This document shows positions 17,431 to 26,243 of a DNA stretch of 64,000 bases, piece by piece. Source of the stretch: Sedimentisphaera sp050251615. GTDB lineage: Bacteria; Planctomycetota; Phycisphaerae; Sedimentisphaerales; Sedimentisphaeraceae. The stretch's first letter is position 1; each line of letters opens with the position of its first letter. The DNA lies in contig JBFWMM010000001.1 of NCBI GenBank assembly GCA_050251615.1, forward strand, positions 1-64,000, in the 5' to 3' direction. The notes beneath the pieces were generated by a model that was given only the letters and a program-made list of their open reading frames with translations, ran no database searches and was not told the origin of the DNA. The translations under genes and the position numbers were made by a program.

Positions 17431-17459
17431 TTGCACTTGTGAGTTTTTTGTGATAAAAT
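17431..17459 (+). promoter_or_regulatory. Promoter of the DUF1015-aminotransferase unit
   Basis: TTGCAC (17431-17436) and TAAAAT (17454-17459) with a 17-base spacer form a strong sigma-70-like promoter. The expected leader of about 75 bases contains an 8-bp stem (17480-17487 with 17518-17525) just before the ribosome binding site AGGA. Confidence 0.6.
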
Positions 17460-17542
17460 AGTACGACATTTTTAATTAACGGCACAATACTTCCCACGCA
17501 GCGTTCTTTGTGCCGAAAGAACTCTACTTATCAGGAACATAA

Positions 17543-18850
17543 ATGGAAATTAAGGCTTTTAAGGCATACAGATTCAACAGTGATGTTGTAGGAAACTCAG
17601 GCGACTGTATCGCACCGCCATATGACGTTATCGGCGGTCCGCTTCAGCAGGCCCTATATGCCAAAAATGATTACAACATTGTTCGCATAATCAAGGGCAT
17701 CAAAAACGACGATGATACCGAGACCGCAAACGTCTATACCAGAGCGGCGCAGTATCTGGCTCAGTGGATTGATTCAGGAGCCCTCTCTCAGGATACCGCC
17801 GATAACATCTATGCTTATGTTCAGAAGTTCAGCGCGGCCGGCGAAAGGTTTACAAGAAGCGGCTTTATCGCGCTCGGTAAGCTCGCCGAATTCGGCGAAG
17901 GGGTTCAGCCTCACGAAAAGACGCTTGATGGTCCCAAGGCAGACCGCCTCAATCTCACTAAAGCGACAGATGCCCAGTTCGGCCAGATTTTCATGCTCTA
18001 TAACGACCCGCAAAAAGTGGCCGATGCTATCATAGAGAAGGCAACGGAGGGCGAAGCGCTTGTGTCGTTTGTGGATGAGGAAGGCGTGCTTCACGAGCTT
18101 TACGCTATCAGCGACTCTGCGGATATATCCGCGATTTCGGCGATGATGGCCGATAAGGCGCCCGTTATCGCAGATGGCCACCACCGCTACGAGACAGCTC
18201 TGAACTACCGCCGTCTTACGGGTAAGCCGGCGGCGGATTACCAGATGATGACATTCGTCAATATGCACAACGAAGGGCTTGTCGTCTTGCCGACTCATCG
18301 CCTTGCAGGCAATATCGCCGGCTTCGACATGGGGCTTTTGATAACCGCGCTCGGCGAAAAGTTTGAAGTGAAAGAGTACCGCATCGGTAGCGATGGCAAA
18401 AAAGCCGCACAGCAGGCTATGTTCGCTGAGCTTCTCGCAGACTACAAGGCCGGCAAAAACGCGTTTGGCGTTTACGGCAACGACGGTTCCTTCTACAAGG
18501 CCGTTTTGAAGAGCCCTGTGTTTATTCAGCAGGCCGCTCCACGTCTCAGCGCCGCCTCGCAGAGGCTTGATGTTGTTGTGCTGCACAAGCTCATTCTCGA
18601 AGATATCCTCGGAATCGGCGAAGAGCAGCTCGCCAGCGAATCCAACCTTGAGTACATCAAGGACATCGGCGATGCGATTGAAGAATCTGTCGCTCGTGTT
18701 GACAGCGGCGAGAAACAGGTTGTATTTTTTATGAACCCCACGCCTGTCGCTCAGGTGGAAGAAGTTGCAGAAGCCGGCGAAAAGATGCCGCAGAAATCGA
18801 CTTTCTTCTACCCGAAGATCTACACCGGACTCACAATTAACAAACTCTGA
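17543..18850 (+). CDS. DUF1015 family protein
   Basis: A 435-residue member of DUF1015, recognised by CIAPPYDVIGGPLQQALYAKNDYNIVRI near the N-terminus and APVIADGHHRYETALNYR in the middle. The function is not established; genes of this family are often found beside a class V aminotransferase and serine-pathway genes, as here. The Asp-Gly-His-His-Arg motif suggests an enzyme. The ATG is preceded by AGGA at proper spacing. Confidence 0.88.
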   Translation: MEIKAFKAYRFNSDVVGNSGDCIAPPYDVIGGPLQQALYAKNDYNIVRIIKGIKNDDDTETANVYTRAAQYLAQWIDSGALSQDTADNIYAYVQKFSAAGERFTRSGFIALGKLAEFGEGVQPHEKTLDGPKADRLNLTKATDAQFGQIFMLYNDPQKVADAIIEKATEGEALVSFVDEEGVLHELYAISDSADISAISAMMADKAPVIADGHHRYETALNYRRLTGKPAADYQMMTFVNMHNEGLVVLPTHRLAGNIAGFDMGLLITALGEKFEVKEYRIGSDGKKAAQQAMFAELLADYKAGKNAFGVYGNDGSFYKAVLKSPVFIQQAAPRLSAASQRLDVVVLHKLILEDILGIGEEQLASESNLEYIKDIGDAIEESVARVDSGEKQVVFFMNPTPVAQVEEVAEAGEKMPQKSTFFYPKIYTGLTINKL

Positions 18851-18903
18851 GAACAAACATTTTGCGGCGGCGCCGGCCGTCGAAGAAAAACAGGAGAATA
18901 AAA

Positions 18904-19995
18904 ATGGCTGATTGGAAAAATCCTCCCAAACTTTTCATACCGGGACCGGTTCACTCAAACCCCGAGATCCTCGAACAGCTTTCGAGGTACACAGTAGGGC
19001 ACAGAGGCAAGGAGTACTCAACTCTGCACGAAGAGACAGTAACCATGCTCAAGGATGTCCTCTATACGAACCAGAATGTCTTTCTCGTAACGAGTAGCGG
19101 CTCGGGCGGCTGGGAGGCCTCTCTGCGTAGCCTCGTTCGCGATGATGAGAAGATTCTCTGCTGCATGTGCGGCGCGTTCAGCGACAAGTATGCAGACGTT
19201 GCCAGGGCCTGCGGAAAGCAGGTTGACGAGCTGAAGGTCGATTGGGGTAAGGCCACAACCGCCGAGCTCATCGACGCAAAACTCGCGGAAGGCAACTACG
19301 CCGCGGTAACATTCGTTTACAATGAAACCTGCACCGGCCTGACAAATCCCGTAGAGGAAATCAGCGCTATGCTCAAGGAGAAGTATCCTGAGGTGCTGGT
19401 GTTTGTTGATTGCGTAAGCGCGATGGCGGGCCTGCCGATGAAGTTTGATGAACTTGGCTGGGATTTCGCTTTTGCTTCCGTTCAGAAGGCTTTCGCCATA
19501 CCGCCGGGTCTCGCAGTGTTCGCAGTGAGCGAGAGGGCGATGGAGAAGGTTAAGACGGTCAAGAATCGCGGCTACTACTTCGACCTGATTCAGTTTGCCA
19601 AGAATGGCGCCAAATTCCAGACGCCCACAACGCCCGCCGTTCCGCAGATTATGGCGCTCAATTACCGCTGTCAGCTCCTGCTTGAAGAGGGCATGGAGAA
19701 TGTCTGGGCAAGACACAGACAGATGGGTGATTTTGTACGCGACTGGGCGAAGGACCGCTTCGACCTTTTCGTTGAAGATGAGAAGTATGCCTCAAACACA
19801 CTGACCACCGTCAAGAACACTCGCGGCATTGATGTGCCTGCGGTGATCAAGGCTGTCAAGGAGAAGCACAACTACGCCTTCGGCAACGGCTATGGCGCCA
19901 TCAAGAACGAGACGTTCCGCATCGCGCACATGGGCGATATAAGCATCGACGACCTCAAACTGTTGCTCAGCTGGATCGACGAAGAAATCGCCTGA
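18904..19995 (+). CDS. Class V aminotransferase (serine-pyruvate / phosphoserine aminotransferase-like)
   Basis: 363 residues from the ATG at 18904 (MADWKNPPKLFIPGPVHSNP), which has AGGAG 7 bases upstream. The PLP enzyme features are LVTSSGSGGWEASLRSLV (phosphate binding), VFVDCVSAMAGLPM and ASVQKAFAIPPGLAV with the Schiff-base Lys. The family includes alanine-glyoxylate/serine-pyruvate aminotransferases and divergent phosphoserine aminotransferases. Pairing with DUF1015 hints at serine metabolism, but no serA lies in the window next to it. Confidence 0.88.
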   Translation: MADWKNPPKLFIPGPVHSNPEILEQLSRYTVGHRGKEYSTLHEETVTMLKDVLYTNQNVFLVTSSGSGGWEASLRSLVRDDEKILCCMCGAFSDKYADVARACGKQVDELKVDWGKATTAELIDAKLAEGNYAAVTFVYNETCTGLTNPVEEISAMLKEKYPEVLVFVDCVSAMAGLPMKFDELGWDFAFASVQKAFAIPPGLAVFAVSERAMEKVKTVKNRGYYFDLIQFAKNGAKFQTPTTPAVPQIMALNYRCQLLLEEGMENVWARHRQMGDFVRDWAKDRFDLFVEDEKYASNTLTTVKNTRGIDVPAVIKAVKEKHNYAFGNGYGAIKNETFRIAHMGDISIDDLKLLLSWIDEEIA

Positions 19996-20018
19996 CCGGC
20001 ATAAAACAGAACATACAT

Positions 20019-20057
20019 AATACCGTGCAGGGTTCCACCGCCTTGCGCGGTATTTTT
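20019..20057 (+). terminator. Intrinsic terminator after the aminotransferase gene
   Basis: ATACCGTGCA (20020-20029) pairs with TGCGCGGTAT (20044-20053) with one G-U pair, and is followed by a run of T. It separates the plus-strand unit from the convergent glycosidase gene. Confidence 0.75.
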
Positions 20058-20060
20058 GTG

Positions 20061-22148
20061 TTAAGGCATCGGAGCAAGATTTTCGCTGCGTACTGTCCAG
20101 CTGCCGTCCTGCGGGAAGCCGGGTGCGTTCACATCCGGGGCCCCGTCCCAGCCGCCTGCCATCATTGCGACCGCAGTCAGCAGACCGCCGTTACCCGGCA
20201 GGTAGAGCGGTAGGTTGGAGCGCTGGTAATTGTGCCCGTTGGCAAGATATGTGTTCTTCACCGAATCGATAAACAGCGCATCGACCGCAAGCTCCGGCAG
20301 GCCCGTGCGCGCCGCCGTCATTGCGAGGGTGGGATAGTCCCAGCCCCATGTATCGGGCCAGTTCCAGTTCGTATAGACCCACTGAGCAGTATCTCTCATA
20401 ACATCCACATCCATCAGCGGCGTTTCCGGCAGAAACCCGAACGCATCAAGCATGGAGGGATGGTCGGAGAGGTTTGTGTAGGGCGCCGGCTCGACAGCGC
20501 AGTAGATGCCGTCTTTTATCGGAAGGATGGAAAGCCCCTCTATAACCAGCTGCCATTTCTTCTCCCGCTCAAGGCCGAGCCGCTCGCGCCATTTCTGCGC
20601 GGTCATCAGCCCCCATTGCCAGTAGCAAAGCTCGAACGTAGGGTTGAATGTGTCGGTATGGCTGTAGTTTTCCTGCGCGGGTATCACGGGCGGGCCGAGG
20701 ATGTATCGCTTTGTTTCTGCATCGTAATGCGCGAAATCCGCCATAAACTCCGCACTCTGTAGAACGACTTCTCTGTACTTTTCGAGCGTTTCCCTGCGGG
20801 GATTTGCGCGGTATATAAGTTCGGCGTAGTAGATCGGGTGCGGCTGCTGCCAGATGAGCATAGGGCCGATTCCAGAGGGTGAATCCTCGCCTGATGGGCT
20901 TGTCATCTTCGCCCAGCGCACTCCCTTATAGCCCTGCCTCAGCGCGATTGCACGAGCGGTCTCTATTGTGTCAGCATACCAGCCGAGGCTCTTTTCGAGC
21001 GTCTCAGGCATATTCCAAAGCGCAAAATGGACACTGTGCCACCAGTGCATCTCCAGATGAAACTTGCCGAACCAGCTGTTGCAGGTAAGGCCGGTTTCTT
21101 GCGGAGGATACTCCTGCCGCGACTGAATCGCTGTGAGGTATCTGCTGAGTACGATTCTACGCTCAAGTTCTTCCCAGCGCGGGTCTTTGCTGAGTGATAA
21201 GTCAATCGCGGCGCCGCTTGTCCAGAAATCGCGCCAGCTATCTTCGCTTCGGATGGCGGTTTCACTGAAGCTGCCGGCTGCGGTAGCGCTTTGCTTTTCG
21301 CTGAAACTTACAGAAATCTCAAATCCATCATTCACAGGTGCAAAGCAATACTCATGTTTCGAGCGCTGTTTGATACCTGCATCGGCAGAAAAGACTGCGT
21401 AGCAGAAGTAGCGTTTTTCATCCATCACACGTACAAACTCCGCTCGGCCTGACTCTGCGAGCGTGGAGAGGGTGTTATGTTTTTCGGGGCTCTGCCAGTC
21501 GGCAGGGTCGCTGCCCCAGCTTCCTGCGGCATAGGGGAAGCGCAAGCGGACTTTCAGCCTGCCCGCTTTAATAAGTGGTGATTCAATTCTCGCGCTTATT
21601 GTATCTGTGCTCGGGGCAGCGCAGCTCTGCACGTAAACAGGCACTCCTTCAATCTTGAAGCGGCTCGTGAGGATGCCTTTCCAAAGGTTGAGCGTCTGGT
21701 CTATGTCCGTTATGTCTTCGGCTGCTGCAAGGGAACCGTCTTGTTTTGTCAGTTCAAGCCCGATAAGAGCGAGGGAGATCTGGTGCGGGTTGGCGCGTAA
21801 GAAAGAGCCGGCGGCGCTTCTCTGTCCGCGATTGTACGAGACTTCGCGTCCGTATGTATCAACCTGCTCCATTGTATCGGCGAGCTCGTAACCTTGCGTA
21901 TTCGGGAAGCTGTGCCAGCCCCACTGCGACATTGTCGTAAGCGGGATTCCCTCCGCATAGCTATCGGGGAAGCTCTGGAGGCCGGTAACATCGGCCGTGA
22001 AGCAGAATGCGCCGTTGCCAAGCGAAAGCGGCGTGAATGCGTCTATCGAATCTATGTGAACATTATGCCGGTTTACAAGCTCGTAGCGGTCTATCGAGCC
22101 GGCAGCCAAGGCAGCCGAGCAAACGGTGAGTACCAAAAGTCTTTTCAT
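20061..22148 (-). CDS. Secreted six-hairpin glycosidase (GH65/GH95-like)
   Basis: A 695-residue exported protein with a signal peptide (MKRLLVLTVCSAALAAGS). An N-terminal beta-sandwich (about 20-270) opens with RYELVNRHNVHIDSI, and the rest is a helical (alpha/alpha)6 barrel. Recognisable barrel segments include NSWFGKFHLEMHWWHSVHFA, IGPMLIWQQPHPIYYAELIY and WPDTWGWDYPTLAMTAARTG. The architecture fits inverting glycosidases or phosphorylases of the GH65/GH95 fold group, often acting on alpha-linked sugars. The exact family and substrate are not clear. Likely periplasmic. Confidence 0.7.
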   Translation of the reverse strand: MKRLLVLTVCSAALAAGSIDRYELVNRHNVHIDSIDAFTPLSLGNGAFCFTADVTGLQSFPDSYAEGIPLTTMSQWGWHSFPNTQGYELADTMEQVDTYGREVSYNRGQRSAAGSFLRANPHQISLALIGLELTKQDGSLAAAEDITDIDQTLNLWKGILTSRFKIEGVPVYVQSCAAPSTDTISARIESPLIKAGRLKVRLRFPYAAGSWGSDPADWQSPEKHNTLSTLAESGRAEFVRVMDEKRYFCYAVFSADAGIKQRSKHEYCFAPVNDGFEISVSFSEKQSATAAGSFSETAIRSEDSWRDFWTSGAAIDLSLSKDPRWEELERRIVLSRYLTAIQSRQEYPPQETGLTCNSWFGKFHLEMHWWHSVHFALWNMPETLEKSLGWYADTIETARAIALRQGYKGVRWAKMTSPSGEDSPSGIGPMLIWQQPHPIYYAELIYRANPRRETLEKYREVVLQSAEFMADFAHYDAETKRYILGPPVIPAQENYSHTDTFNPTFELCYWQWGLMTAQKWRERLGLEREKKWQLVIEGLSILPIKDGIYCAVEPAPYTNLSDHPSMLDAFGFLPETPLMDVDVMRDTAQWVYTNWNWPDTWGWDYPTLAMTAARTGLPELAVDALFIDSVKNTYLANGHNYQRSNLPLYLPGNGGLLTAVAMMAGGWDGAPDVNAPGFPQDGSWTVRSENLAPMP

Positions 22149-22211
22149 CTGAAATCCTTACATCTTAATCCAAGTGGCTCCATTAAAAGGGCTGTAAGCA
22201 AATGTGCAAGT

Positions 22212-22217
22212 ATTATA
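22212..22217 (-). promoter_or_regulatory. Candidate -10 box of the glycosidase gene
   Basis: A perfect TATAAT on the minus strand, about 60 bases before the glycosidase ATG at 22148. The matching -35 is weak (AAAACA at 17 bases). Confidence 0.35.
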
Positions 22218-22390
22218 TCGCGAATAACTCGTGTTGTTTTTGCGCAAACGGCCGCGGAAGCTTGCAAAACTGCGCAAAAAAACTGAATTCAGAGCAATGA
22301 GAAGGCTTATAAACTTATGTATCGTCCCACGCAGGGTAACGTGAACATCGGGACAGCGCCGAAGAGGAGCATTATTGTTTCGGTAGTAAA

Positions 22391-23551
22391 TCAGCCGCGG
22401 GAGAAGTGCTTCGAGAGAGACACTACGAACAGCGAAATAAATGATGTTCCGCAGAACGCCTCCACCATCGCCAGCGCTCTGGCTATGCTGTCTGTCGGGG
22501 ACGGGAACACGTCCCCGAAGCCGAGCGTCGTGAATGTGATGGTGCTGAAGTATATGCTGTCGAAGAGAGTCAGGCCGTTCTCGTCGTAGCCAGGGCATTT
22601 GAGTGCGCCGCGTTCATAGTACATCAGCGCAAAGAGGAGAATTACCGCCAGTGAGCTGTACAACACGCGTACGGGTCTTTCGCCGTAGCCGAAGAGCAGG
22701 TTGCCGAAGATGTATTCCGGTAGCAGCCTGAGCCCCGCTGCAATCCTGCGCAGCTTTTCGCCGAAGGGAGCCTGTTTGAAATTGGCTCCGTAGAAACGCC
22801 CGCGTATGTTGGCGCATCGTTCAAGATAGAAGCAGTCGCCGCTGAGCTTGTAGCAGCCGGCTTCGTTGGCGGCCTGTTTTACGTATCTCCAGAATGTTTC
22901 ACCATAGCCGGACTGTTTGTCGGCGAAGTTAATGTCGGTATAGGTCGGGAGTGATTTGCCCGTTGAATAAACGCCGCTGAAATCTGCCTGCTCGCGGAAT
23001 ACAGTTTCTTTGAAGTTGCCGCCTTTGCTCATCATCGTGTTGATGAAGCGGGCGTCTCTGAAAAATACGGCTTTGTTGAAAAGGGCATAACCGTGGAATT
23101 CCGCCGTACGGAACATTGCCTGTGATTTGAACTCGCAGGCTGTGAACGCGACGACGCTGTGGAATTTGCATCCGTCGAAACCGGCGCGTCCTTTGAATAC
23201 GGCTGTGGCGAATCTTGTCTGGTTGTTGAATTGTGAGAGGTTGAATATGGCGTCTCTTTTGAAAACAACGCTGAACACATGGTCATCATTCCACTGCGGC
23301 GAAAAGAATACTTTATCCTCAAACAGACAGTTGGTAATCTGAACCTTCTGGCTGAATGTGATAATCCGCCTGCCATCCTGAACCGATTCATTAAGAGCAG
23401 TCAGGTCAAACTTTTCTTCCTTGTTGAAAATGCGCTCAAGCTCAAGATTGCCCGAAATGGTGCATCCGGTCAGAATGATGTCGTCGCCGTCAATCAACGC
23501 CTGAATCAGCTCTGTAGAGGAAACTCTCTGCTGCTCACGTTTGAACTCCAC
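22391..23551 (-). CDS. Pentapeptide-repeat protein fused to a two-helix potassium channel
   Basis: A 386-residue fusion. Residues about 20-220 show pentapeptide-type beta-helix repeats with regular central Phe/Leu (AVFKGRAGFDGCKFHSVVAF, AMFRTAEFHGYALFNKAVFF). The C-terminal 110 residues form an ion channel: a first membrane helix (VLYSSLAVILLFALMYY), a pore helix with selectivity filter TTLGFGD (about 341-347), then a second helix (FCGTSFISLFVVSLS). The pore identifies a K+-channel-like protein; the cytoplasmic beta-helix may be a sensory or anchoring domain. It ends the hflK-hflC-fumarase run with a 5-bp gap. Confidence 0.85.
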   Translation of the reverse strand: MEFKREQQRVSSTELIQALIDGDDIILTGCTISGNLELERIFNKEEKFDLTALNESVQDGRRIITFSQKVQITNCLFEDKVFFSPQWNDDHVFSVVFKRDAIFNLSQFNNQTRFATAVFKGRAGFDGCKFHSVVAFTACEFKSQAMFRTAEFHGYALFNKAVFFRDARFINTMMSKGGNFKETVFREQADFSGVYSTGKSLPTYTDINFADKQSGYGETFWRYVKQAANEAGCYKLSGDCFYLERCANIRGRFYGANFKQAPFGEKLRRIAAGLRLLPEYIFGNLLFGYGERPVRVLYSSLAVILLFALMYYERGALKCPGYDENGLTLFDSIYFSTITFTTLGFGDVFPSPTDSIARALAMVEAFCGTSFISLFVVSLSKHFSRG

Positions 23552-23556
23552 CGTTT

Positions 23557-24081
23557 TTACCTTTCGTAAACGCAGTTTCCAAGACTGTCGTATGCTACAA
23601 TAGCGGGGAAGTCTATCACCTTTAACCGGTGGATGGCTTCTGTACCAAGCTCCGGATACGCGACAATCTCCGCTTCCACAATCGCTTTGCTGAGCAGGGC
23701 GCCCGCGCCGCCTATCGCGCTGAAATGTACGGCGCCGTTGCGCTTTATCGCCTCAACAACCTCCTCGCCGCGGTACCCTTTGCCGATCATGCCTGCCAGG
23801 CCGTAATCGAGCAGGACGGGGCTGAAAGGGTCCATTCGTGAAGATGTTGTCGGGCCGGCTGAGCCGATCGCTCTACCGGGCGCCGCGGGAGACGGGCCAA
23901 CAAAGTAAATCAGCTCCCCTCGCAGCTCCACCGGCAGCTCTCCACCGGCAGCGAGCGTTTCTGTGAGCCGTTTATGTGCCATATCGCGGCCGCTGTAAAC
24001 AGTGCCGCTGATAAGCACCTCATCTCCGGCTCGCAACGAGAGCAGGGCGGCTTTATCTATTGGCGTGGACAGTTTTATCAT
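23557..24081 (-). CDS. Class I fumarate/tartrate hydratase beta-subunit
   Basis: A 174-residue Fe-S hydro-lyase beta-subunit (C-terminal swivelling domain of class I fumarases). Signature segments are LRAGDEVLISGTVYSGRDMAHKR, YFVGPSPAAPGRAIGSAGPTTSSRMD and MIGKGYRGEE. In two-subunit enzymes it partners an alpha-subunit that carries the 4Fe-4S cluster; no alpha gene is in the window. It begins directly at the hflC stop, so it is probably translated from the same mRNA. Confidence 0.9.
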   Translation of the reverse strand: MIKLSTPIDKAALLSLRAGDEVLISGTVYSGRDMAHKRLTETLAAGGELPVELRGELIYFVGPSPAAPGRAIGSAGPTTSSRMDPFSPVLLDYGLAGMIGKGYRGEEVVEAIKRNGAVHFSAIGGAGALLSKAIVEAEIVAYPELGTEAIHRLKVIDFPAIVAYDSLGNCVYER

Positions 24082-25023
24082 TCACTCTCCGGCCTCAGGC
24101 CTGGCTATGTAGGACAAGTATTTGTTGCCGGTTGAGAGGATCAGATCTTTGCCGGTAAGGTTGTCTTTGTAGCTTTCGAGCGTACGCGAAAAGGCGTAGA
24201 AATCAGGGTCGAGGGAGTAGGCATCGGCATAGATCTTTACGGCCTTTGCATCCGCATCACCCTTAATCTGCTGAGATGTCTTGTACGCGTCACTCTTTAT
24301 GCTCTTCACTTCATTTTCAATCTCACCGCGAATTCGCATCTGTGTTCCTTCGCCCTCGGAGCGGTATTCCGCAGCCACTCTCAGCCTCTCTTCGATCATG
24401 CGCTCATAGACCTTCTCGCGCACCTGTTCTGTGTAGTTGATGCGCTTTATACGCACATCCACAAGCTCTATGCCGAAGCCGGCGGTGGAGGTGGATGCTT
24501 CGCGAATAATCTCTTCTTCGATCTTGTTGCGGCCGATTTGAACCGCCATCAGCTCCTTGCTGCGGTCGCCCTCTATATCGACTTTCATCGCCATCTTGCG
24601 GTTGGAATTGCGTACAGCTTCGATGAGCAGGTTGCTGCTTATCTGATTGCGTACGGCTGAGTTGATGATGTCGTCAAGGCGGCTGTGTGCCGATTCCTCT
24701 GTCGCCAGGCTCTCCATAAACTTCAGCGGGTCGCTTATGCGCCATCTTGCGAACGTATCGACATTGATGTAGCGCTTCTCGAACGTGGGCACCTGATTGG
24801 GCTTGCCGTCCCATTCAAGCAGGCGCTTCTCGAACCGGTTTACCTTCTCGACAAACGGCACTTTCAGTTTGAGGCCTGCGGTGCTTACGATGCGTTTAGC
24901 TTGGCCGAACTGCGTTATAACTGCCAGCTCCGCCTCGCCGAGCTGATAGAAAAAGAGATTGCACACGATGAAAAGTCCCGCGATGCTCAGCAGAATTATA
25001 TTTCTAAGCTTAGTGTTATTCAT
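24082..25023 (-). CDS. hflC: HflC-like SPFH membrane protein
   Basis: A 313-residue SPFH-domain protein with one N-terminal membrane helix (IILLSIAGLFIVCNLFFYQL), then the SPFH domain beginning LAVITQFGQAKRIVSTAGLKLKVPFVE, and a coiled-coil Glu/Arg-rich C-terminal half. In E. coli HflC and HflK form a cage around the FtsH protease in the inner membrane. The hflK stop and hflC start overlap as TAATG, so the two are coupled. Confidence 0.92.
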   Translation of the reverse strand: MNNTKLRNIILLSIAGLFIVCNLFFYQLGEAELAVITQFGQAKRIVSTAGLKLKVPFVEKVNRFEKRLLEWDGKPNQVPTFEKRYINVDTFARWRISDPLKFMESLATEESAHSRLDDIINSAVRNQISSNLLIEAVRNSNRKMAMKVDIEGDRSKELMAVQIGRNKIEEEIIREASTSTAGFGIELVDVRIKRINYTEQVREKVYERMIEERLRVAAEYRSEGEGTQMRIRGEIENEVKSIKSDAYKTSQQIKGDADAKAVKIYADAYSLDPDFYAFSRTLESYKDNLTGKDLILSTGNKYLSYIARPEAGE

Positions 25024-26000
25024 TATTTTGTCGCCTTTCCGCTTGTGTCCTGCGATTTGAGGTCGAGATGGGGTAGGATAGACTTAACCTCTTCGTCAAT
25101 TATCGTTACGCTGCCCAGCGTGGGATAGATTTTGTTCATTGCCTCGATATACATTCGCTGGCGCGTAACTGCCTTGTTGGTTTTGTAGGCCTCATACACC
25201 TTCATAAACCGTTCGGCATCACCTTCCGCCTCGTTCACACGTTCCACTGCATAGGCATTCGCCTGGCTCACCATCTGTTGTGCTTCGCCTCGCGTACGCG
25301 GGATGATTTCGTTGTATTCCTTGCGTGCGCTGTTTTCGAGGCGTTCTTTGTCCTGCTGGGCCGCATTGACTTCATTAAACGCATGCTTGACATCCTGCGG
25401 CGGATTCACGTCCTGCAAGCGCACTGCCACAATCCTGATGCCCGAGTCGTAATTGTCGAGAACTGTCTGCATCTTGCTCTTCGCTATGTCGTTTATTATG
25501 GCACGGCGCTCTGTGAGCACTTCATCCACGCTGCTGTCGCCGACCTCGCTTCGCATAACCGCCTCGGAAACGTCCCTCAGCAGCTTGACATGGTTGCGTA
25601 TGTTGAACAGGAAGTACGCGGGGTTGCTGATTTGATACTGCACAACCCATTCTACATCCGCCACGCTCAAATCGCCGCAGAGCATAATGGATTCATCGTT
25701 GTAGCTGTTTTTGGCAAACGAGCTTTCGATGCCTGCCTGAAGCGTGCGGAAGCCGAATTCTTCCTTGTAAACTTTTTTTACTTTCGGCGTCTGAACCTGC
25801 TCAATTCCAAATGGTAATTTGAAGTGCAGTCCGGGGTCCGTGCTGCGGCTTAACTTGCCGAATCTCGTAACCACGCCTTTCTCGTCTGTGTTGACGGTGT
25901 AGAAAGAGCCGTTCAGAAGGCCGATTATTATTACCGCGGCCAGACCGAGCAACATTAAGCGTGCCGAACCCTGCGTCCGGTTGAAAAATTGTTTGAGCAT
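25023..26000 (-). CDS. hflK: HflK-like SPFH membrane protein
   Basis: A 325-residue partner of HflC. It has an N-terminal helix (LMLLGLAAVIIIGLLNGSFY), the SPFH start YTVNTDEKGVVTRFGKLSRSTDPGLHFKLPFG, and the HflK-type segments IVAVRLQDVNPPQDVKHAFNEV and IIPRTRGEAQQMVSQANAYA. It is shorter than E. coli HflK, lacking the Gly-rich N-terminal extension. AGAGG sits just before the ATG. No ftsH is in the window. Confidence 0.92.
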   Translation of the reverse strand: MLKQFFNRTQGSARLMLLGLAAVIIIGLLNGSFYTVNTDEKGVVTRFGKLSRSTDPGLHFKLPFGIEQVQTPKVKKVYKEEFGFRTLQAGIESSFAKNSYNDESIMLCGDLSVADVEWVVQYQISNPAYFLFNIRNHVKLLRDVSEAVMRSEVGDSSVDEVLTERRAIINDIAKSKMQTVLDNYDSGIRIVAVRLQDVNPPQDVKHAFNEVNAAQQDKERLENSARKEYNEIIPRTRGEAQQMVSQANAYAVERVNEAEGDAERFMKVYEAYKTNKAVTRQRMYIEAMNKIYPTLGSVTIIDEEVKSILPHLDLKSQDTSGKATK

Positions 26001-26160
26001 TGTAACCTCTATTGAATAACTTTAAGTAAACCCATTCTAACAGATTTGCGCTCAAACTCAACATAATTGCCCGCGATCTTTGCATTGCGTGCATAAGTGG
26101 AGAAGATAACTCCTTCTAAGGTGTTTTTGAAAAAATCATCTTCGGATTGCTTACGCACTT

Positions 26161-26199
26161 CCGCCGTGGCTGTTCTCTGCTCTAAAACAGCCACGGCGG
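26161..26199 (-). terminator. Perfect 14-bp hairpin downstream of the giant GLUG gene
   Basis: CCGCCGTGGCTGTT (26161-26174) is exactly complementary to 26186-26199, with an 11-base loop. It lies 45 bp after the stop of the giant gene and upstream of hflK. There is no T-run on either strand, so termination is inferred from position and stem strength; it may also act as an mRNA stabiliser. Confidence 0.5.
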
Positions 26200-26243
26200 C
26201 TTGAGTTGCGCGAGCGGGGAGATGCACCGATTCAAATTACCGG

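Noticed and set aside
17774..18856. A 360-codon frame antisense to the DUF1015 gene
   Set aside because: Shadow of a clear conserved gene; composition is unlike the other proteins and no start signal is present.
26009..26227. A 72-codon frame just upstream of hflK
   Set aside because: Its only early start (GTG) lies before the 14-bp hairpin and the first codons run through that hairpin; no ribosome binding site or family resemblance.
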